This document shows, one piece after another, positions 61,296 through 64,000 of a stretch of DNA of 64,000 bases. Location: NCBI RefSeq assembly GCF_030757795.1, contig NZ_JAUQWH010000035.1, forward strand, positions 1-64,000, in the 5' to 3' direction. The translations under genes and the position numbers were made by a program. The stretch's first letter is position 1, and the number at the start of each line of letters is the position of its first letter. The DNA comes from Actinoplanes oryzae. Lineage in GTDB: Bacteria; Actinomycetota; Actinomycetes; Mycobacteriales; Micromonosporaceae. A model generated the notes under the pieces. It saw only the letters and a program-made list of their open reading frames with translations, was not told the DNA's origin and searched no databases.

Positions 61296-61497
61296 GCTCC
61301 GTTGTGGTGCAAAACACCAGTCGATCGTGACCAGCGGAAACGCGACTCAGCGTGACCGGCGTTACCGGTTTTCCGTGGTCCGGGTCACTTTCGCATCGAG
61401 GCTTTTACCTGCGTGATTTGGATCCGGCACGGGACTCGGCCAGGCTGGTGGTTGGCAAAGACGCCTCACTGACCGTCACGATCATCCAGGAGTCCTC

Positions 61498-61731
61498 ATG
61501 CCGTTCAAGACCATCCTCGCCGAGGCCCGCACCCAGCTCGCCGACCGCCGCGCCGCCTCCCGGGCGCACCGGCAGCTGTGCGCGGAGCTCGCCGCCTTCC
61601 AGACGCCCGCCGAGCGCGCGGAGCTCGACCTGATCCTGAGTCGTCACCCCGAGACCGAGACCCACGTCGTGCGCGACATCCTCGTCCAGCAGGACGCGGG
61701 CCGGCAGCGCGCCTGGCCGCTGAGCTCCTGA
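61498..61731 (+). CDS. Small hypothetical protein
   Basis: 77 aa, ATG with AGGAG 5 bases upstream. It is helical and charged (FKTILAEARTQLADRRAASR), with a short conserved-looking core (LDLILSRHPETETHVVRDIL). No Cys and no membrane segment. I do not recognise a family. The 200 bases before it contain its promoter, including TTGGATCCGGCACGGG; the next gene, TerC, has a separate leader. Confidence 0.6.
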   Translation: MPFKTILAEARTQLADRRAASRAHRQLCAELAAFQTPAERAELDLILSRHPETETHVVRDILVQQDAGRQRAWPLSS

Positions 61732-61826
61732 CCTCGTCGTGTCCGCCCCCTGTGTGTCCGCTGAATGTTTCCCGGGCCCGCAGGGGGCTCCGGCAACGGA
61801 TGCCGGGGCGTCGCGGCACGGAAGAT

Positions 61827-61853
61827 CCTAAAAGTCAGACCGACTTTTCAGGT
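61827..61853. promoter_or_regulatory. Inverted repeat/leader hairpin before the TerC-like gene
   Basis: AAAAGTC (61830-61836) pairs with GACTTTT (61842-61848) around AGACC; flanking CCT and AGG nearly extend it. It is AT-rich, 80 bases before the start codon. Could be an operator or a leader hairpin. I did not see the yybP-ykoY manganese riboswitch core. Confidence 0.45.
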
Positions 61854-61932
61854 TTCTCCCAGTCCGACCGGGGATTCTGGGGATGGATACCCCGCTCAAT
61901 CCTCGCAACGACGCCCCGGAGGTAACTCCCTG

Positions 61933-62940
61933 ATGCTGGAGGTCACCGCGCTCGGCTGGACGATCACCATCGGTGTCATCGTCGCCCTGCTCGCCCTCGA
62001 CCTGACCCTCGGTGTGTTGCGCCCGCACGCCGTCGGGTTCCGTGAGGCCGCCGGTTGGTCGGTCTTCTACATCGCCGTTGCGCTGCTGTTCGGAGTGGTC
62101 TTCGCCCAGATCGCCGGGTGGGACTACGGCACGGAGTATTTCGCCGGCTACATCGTCGAGAAGAGCCTGTCGGTCGACAACCTCTTCGTCTTCGTGATCA
62201 TCATGAGCACCTTCGCGGTGCCGCCGAAATACCAGCAGGAGGTCCTGACCTTCGGCATCATCATCGCGCTGGTGCTGCGGGTCATCTTCATCGCGCTCGG
62301 GGCGACGCTGCTCAACGCGTTCTCGTTCATGTTCCTGATCTTCGGCCTGATCCTCATCTGGACCGCGGTGCAGCTCTTCCGGCACCGCGACGAGGATCCC
62401 GATGTCGGCGACAACGCCATGGTCAAGGCCAGCAAGAAGATGTTCCCGGTGACCGAGGAGTTCCACGGCGGCAAGCTGTTCGTCCGGCTCGACGGCAAGC
62501 GGATGGCGACCCCGCTGTTCATCACGCTGATCGCCATCGGCAGCACCGACCTGCTCTTCGCGCTCGACTCGATCCCGGCGGTGTTCGGCGTGACCGAGGA
62601 GGCGTACATCGTCTTCGTCGCCAACGCCTTCGCCCTGCTCGGCCTGCGCGCCCTGTTCTTCCTCGTCAAGGGGCTCCTCGACCGGCTCGTCTACCTCTCG
62701 GTGGGCCTGTCGATCATCCTGATGTTCATCGGCGCCAAGCTCGTGCTGCACTGGCTGCACCAGGACCTCTGGCACGGCGCCCCGGAGATCAGCACCCCGG
62801 TGTCGCTGGTGGTCATCCTGGCCATCCTGACGATCACCACGGTGGCCAGCCTGCTCAAGACCCGCAACGACCCGGAGGCCAAGGCGCACGCCGGCAGCCT
62901 CCGCGTCTCCTCGCCGCAGGAGGAAGACGCCAAGCGGTGA
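61933..62940 (+). CDS. TerC/Alx-family integral membrane protein
   Basis: 335 aa from the ATG at 61933 with ribosome site GGAGGTAAC. Eight to nine membrane helices; the two conserved acidic helices carry SVDNLFVF and ALDSIPAVF, as in the TerC family, which is linked to tellurite resistance and, for Alx-type members, manganese export. The C-terminal tail ends with SPQEEDAKR. The last 28 bases of the gene, including the stop, are the first unit of a 35-bp tandem repeat that continues downstream. A good terminator follows at 63059-63090. Confidence 0.93.
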   Translation: MLEVTALGWTITIGVIVALLALDLTLGVLRPHAVGFREAAGWSVFYIAVALLFGVVFAQIAGWDYGTEYFAGYIVEKSLSVDNLFVFVIIMSTFAVPPKYQQEVLTFGIIIALVLRVIFIALGATLLNAFSFMFLIFGLILIWTAVQLFRHRDEDPDVGDNAMVKASKKMFPVTEEFHGGKLFVRLDGKRMATPLFITLIAIGSTDLLFALDSIPAVFGVTEEAYIVFVANAFALLGLRALFFLVKGLLDRLVYLSVGLSIILMFIGAKLVLHWLHQDLWHGAPEISTPVSLVVILAILTITTVASLLKTRNDPEAKAHAGSLRVSSPQEEDAKR

Positions 62941-63052
62941 CTTCGAGGCCGCAGGAGGAAGACGCCAAGCGGTGACTTCGAGGCCGCAGGAGGAAGACGC
63001 CAAGCGGTGACTCCGAGGCCGCAGGAGGAAGACGCCAAGCGGTGACTCCGAG
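62913..63052. repeat. 35-bp tandem repeat, first unit being the 3' end of the TerC gene
   Basis: Four near-identical units start at 62913, 62948, 62983 and 63018 (GCCGCAGGAGGAAGACGCC start), differing by one or two bases. The first contains the last codons and TGA of the TerC gene; the other three are non-coding copies of the same stretch, each with the TGA preserved. Confidence 0.95.
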
Positions 63053-63058
63053 TCGACG

Positions 63059-63094
63059 AAGCCCCCCGGCAACGGCGCCGGGGGGCTTTGTTGC
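63059..63094 (+). terminator. Rho-independent terminator after the TerC gene
   Basis: AAGCCCCCCGGC (63059-63070) pairs perfectly with GCCGGGGGGCTT (63077-63088); a TTGTTG tail follows. Confidence 0.88.
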
Positions 63095-63158
63095 GCGCCG
63101 GGCCGTGGTGCCCGGCCGGTAGTCTCCGGGTCAAGATCGACAATGACCCGGGAGCCGC

Positions 63159-63905
63159 ATGCCTTTCACCCTGAGTCACCCCGCGGCGGTCCTGCTGCTC
63201 GGCAGGCCGCCGCTCGTCGCGTCGGCCCTGGTCGCCGGGACGGTGGCGCCGGACCTGCCGTACGTGCTGCCGCAGGCGACATCCGCCGGCTGGGGACCGT
63301 ACAGCGCCTACAACCTCACCTTCACCCATGAGCCCGGCACCGGGCTGATCGCGGGGACCGCCGGCGCGCTGGTCCTGCTGGTGCTCTACCACCAGCTGCT
63401 CAAGCGCCCGCTGCTGGCCCTGCTGCCGGAGGTCGTCGCGGGACGCGTGCTCGACGCGGCGGAGCGGTTCCGCTGGGCCGGGGCCGCGCGGCCGGCGTGG
63501 ATCGTCGTCTCGGCGGTGATCGGAGTGCTCACCCACCTGCTCTGGGACGCGCTGGTCCACGAGAACCGGCCGGATTCGCCCACCACCGAGGCCCTCTGGT
63601 GGGCGAGCACCCTGGCCGGTCTGCTGGCCGTCGTCGCCTGGCTCGTGAGCTGGCTCCGCCGCGCTCCCGGCCGCCCGCTTCCGCCGCGCACGGTGCTCGG
63701 CCCCGCCGGGCGTCTGGCAGCGGCCGCGACGCTGGTGGCCGCCGGCCTCGCCGGCGTGATCGTGTCACTGCTGGGGCGCGAGGACGGTGCGTTCGACCTG
63801 GCCGCGCTGCGCCAGGCGGTGGCCGGCGGCATGTCCGGCGTCGCGGTGGGCCTGCTGCTCTACGCGGCGCTGTGGCACCTCCGGCCGGGACGCGCCGGGA
63901 ACTGA
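63159..63905 (+). CDS. DUF4184 membrane protein
   Basis: 248 aa. The start MPFTLSHPAAVLLLG is the usual opening of DUF4184 proteins, whose His/Pro N-terminus resembles that of the LexA-binding, inner-membrane YdjM-type metal hydrolases. Five to six membrane helices follow with conserved VAPDLPYVL and THLLWDALVHENR (His, Asp positions). No function is known. It has no clear ribosome site, and a GGGAGCC precedes the ATG by 5 bases. It stands alone after the terminator. Confidence 0.85.
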   Translation: MPFTLSHPAAVLLLGRPPLVASALVAGTVAPDLPYVLPQATSAGWGPYSAYNLTFTHEPGTGLIAGTAGALVLLVLYHQLLKRPLLALLPEVVAGRVLDAAERFRWAGAARPAWIVVSAVIGVLTHLLWDALVHENRPDSPTTEALWWASTLAGLLAVVAWLVSWLRRAPGRPLPPRTVLGPAGRLAAAATLVAAGLAGVIVSLLGREDGAFDLAALRQAVAGGMSGVAVGLLLYAALWHLRPGRAGN

Positions 63906-64000
63906 GCGGTGCGGGGTCTGGGCGTCGAGGAGCTGGAGGCGCTGCCTTGCGTTCTCCCGGACCGGGAGATGCCGTCTTCAGGCGAGCATCATGGTCATGC
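63906..64000. other. End of window, no complete gene
   Basis: The last 95 bases may hold the 3' end of a minus-strand gene (possible stop TGA at 63978-63980 with M-T-M-M-L-A before it), but the piece is too short to support a call. Confidence 0.3.

Noticed and set aside
61352-61633. 93-codon frame before the small gene at 61498
   Set aside because: It overlaps the small gene in another frame and has no ribosome site; the ATG at 61498 has AGGAG and a better-looking protein.
61735-61932. yybP-ykoY manganese riboswitch before the TerC gene
   Set aside because: I could not find the two conserved loop motifs; only an AT-rich hairpin is supported.
63978-64000. 3' end of a minus-strand gene at the window edge
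   Set aside because: Only six codons are visible, so no product can be supported.

Overview
The window is a very high-GC chromosome segment. Gene content and style point to a filamentous actinomycete: many GTG starts, leaderless promoters, SCO-type conserved hypotheticals, LAL-type LuxR regulators and a MacB-like export cassette. Micromonosporaceae (Actinoplanes-like) is my best guess, but this is inference from style and not a marker-gene call. I see no tRNA, rRNA, CRISPR array, prophage or insertion sequence.

Layout. 1-1719: 3' end of a SNF2-family helicase, then a SWIM zinc-finger protein. 2135-4516: a membrane-anchored ricin-B lectin and a secreted protein of unknown function. 4738-9626: a VIT/von Willebrand A protein coupled to a MerR regulator, divergent from a dienelactone hydrolase and a cyclase. 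10014-16733: a secreted HEWQH metalloprotease, a small membrane protein, a two-gene ABC-2 transporter, and divergently a NarL-type two-component system. 17315-26414: a secreted GH26-like hydrolase, an M19 dipeptidase, a membrane PAS-GGDEF-EAL protein, an FAD dehydrogenase and a PucR regulator. 26512-31623: a GT39-like glycosyltransferase, pgi and an AlkZ-like HTH_42 protein. 31877-40542: a conserved but functionally obscure actinobacterial locus (SCO2521 to SCO2525 families), here bracketed by two paralogous membrane proteins and joined by a D-amino-acid-oxidase-like flavoenzyme. 40737-48852: FMN reductase, histidine phosphatase, a ROK regulator divergent from an MFS exporter, a DUF998 membrane protein, a GCS2 ligase coupled to a methyltransferase, and a degenerate receiver protein. 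49058-57301: a MacB-type export cassette (lipoprotein, two HlyD adaptors, OmpR/HisKA pair, ATPase, permease, small membrane protein). 57298-63905: a thioesterase with a repeat insertion, a LAL regulator, a small protein, a TerC-family protein and a DUF4184 protein.

Two things stand out. First, the SCO2521-2525-like locus, a candidate multi-component system: variant P-loop protein, methyltransferase, flavoenzyme, large helical protein and membrane proteins with a shared unknown domain. Second, a recurrent DNA phenomenon: short tandem repeats of 25 to 52 bp seeded at the 3' ends of genes. In three cases (TerC, the NarL-type regulator and the DUF998 gene) the first unit is the end of the coding sequence, with its stop codon in two of them. 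Related in-frame expansions lie inside several genes. Several clean regulatory sites are also visible: four 22-23 bp-spaced iterons, two 11-bp-spaced direct-repeat operators shared by both HlyD genes, a double palindrome at a MerR promoter, and at least seven leaderless -10 elements.
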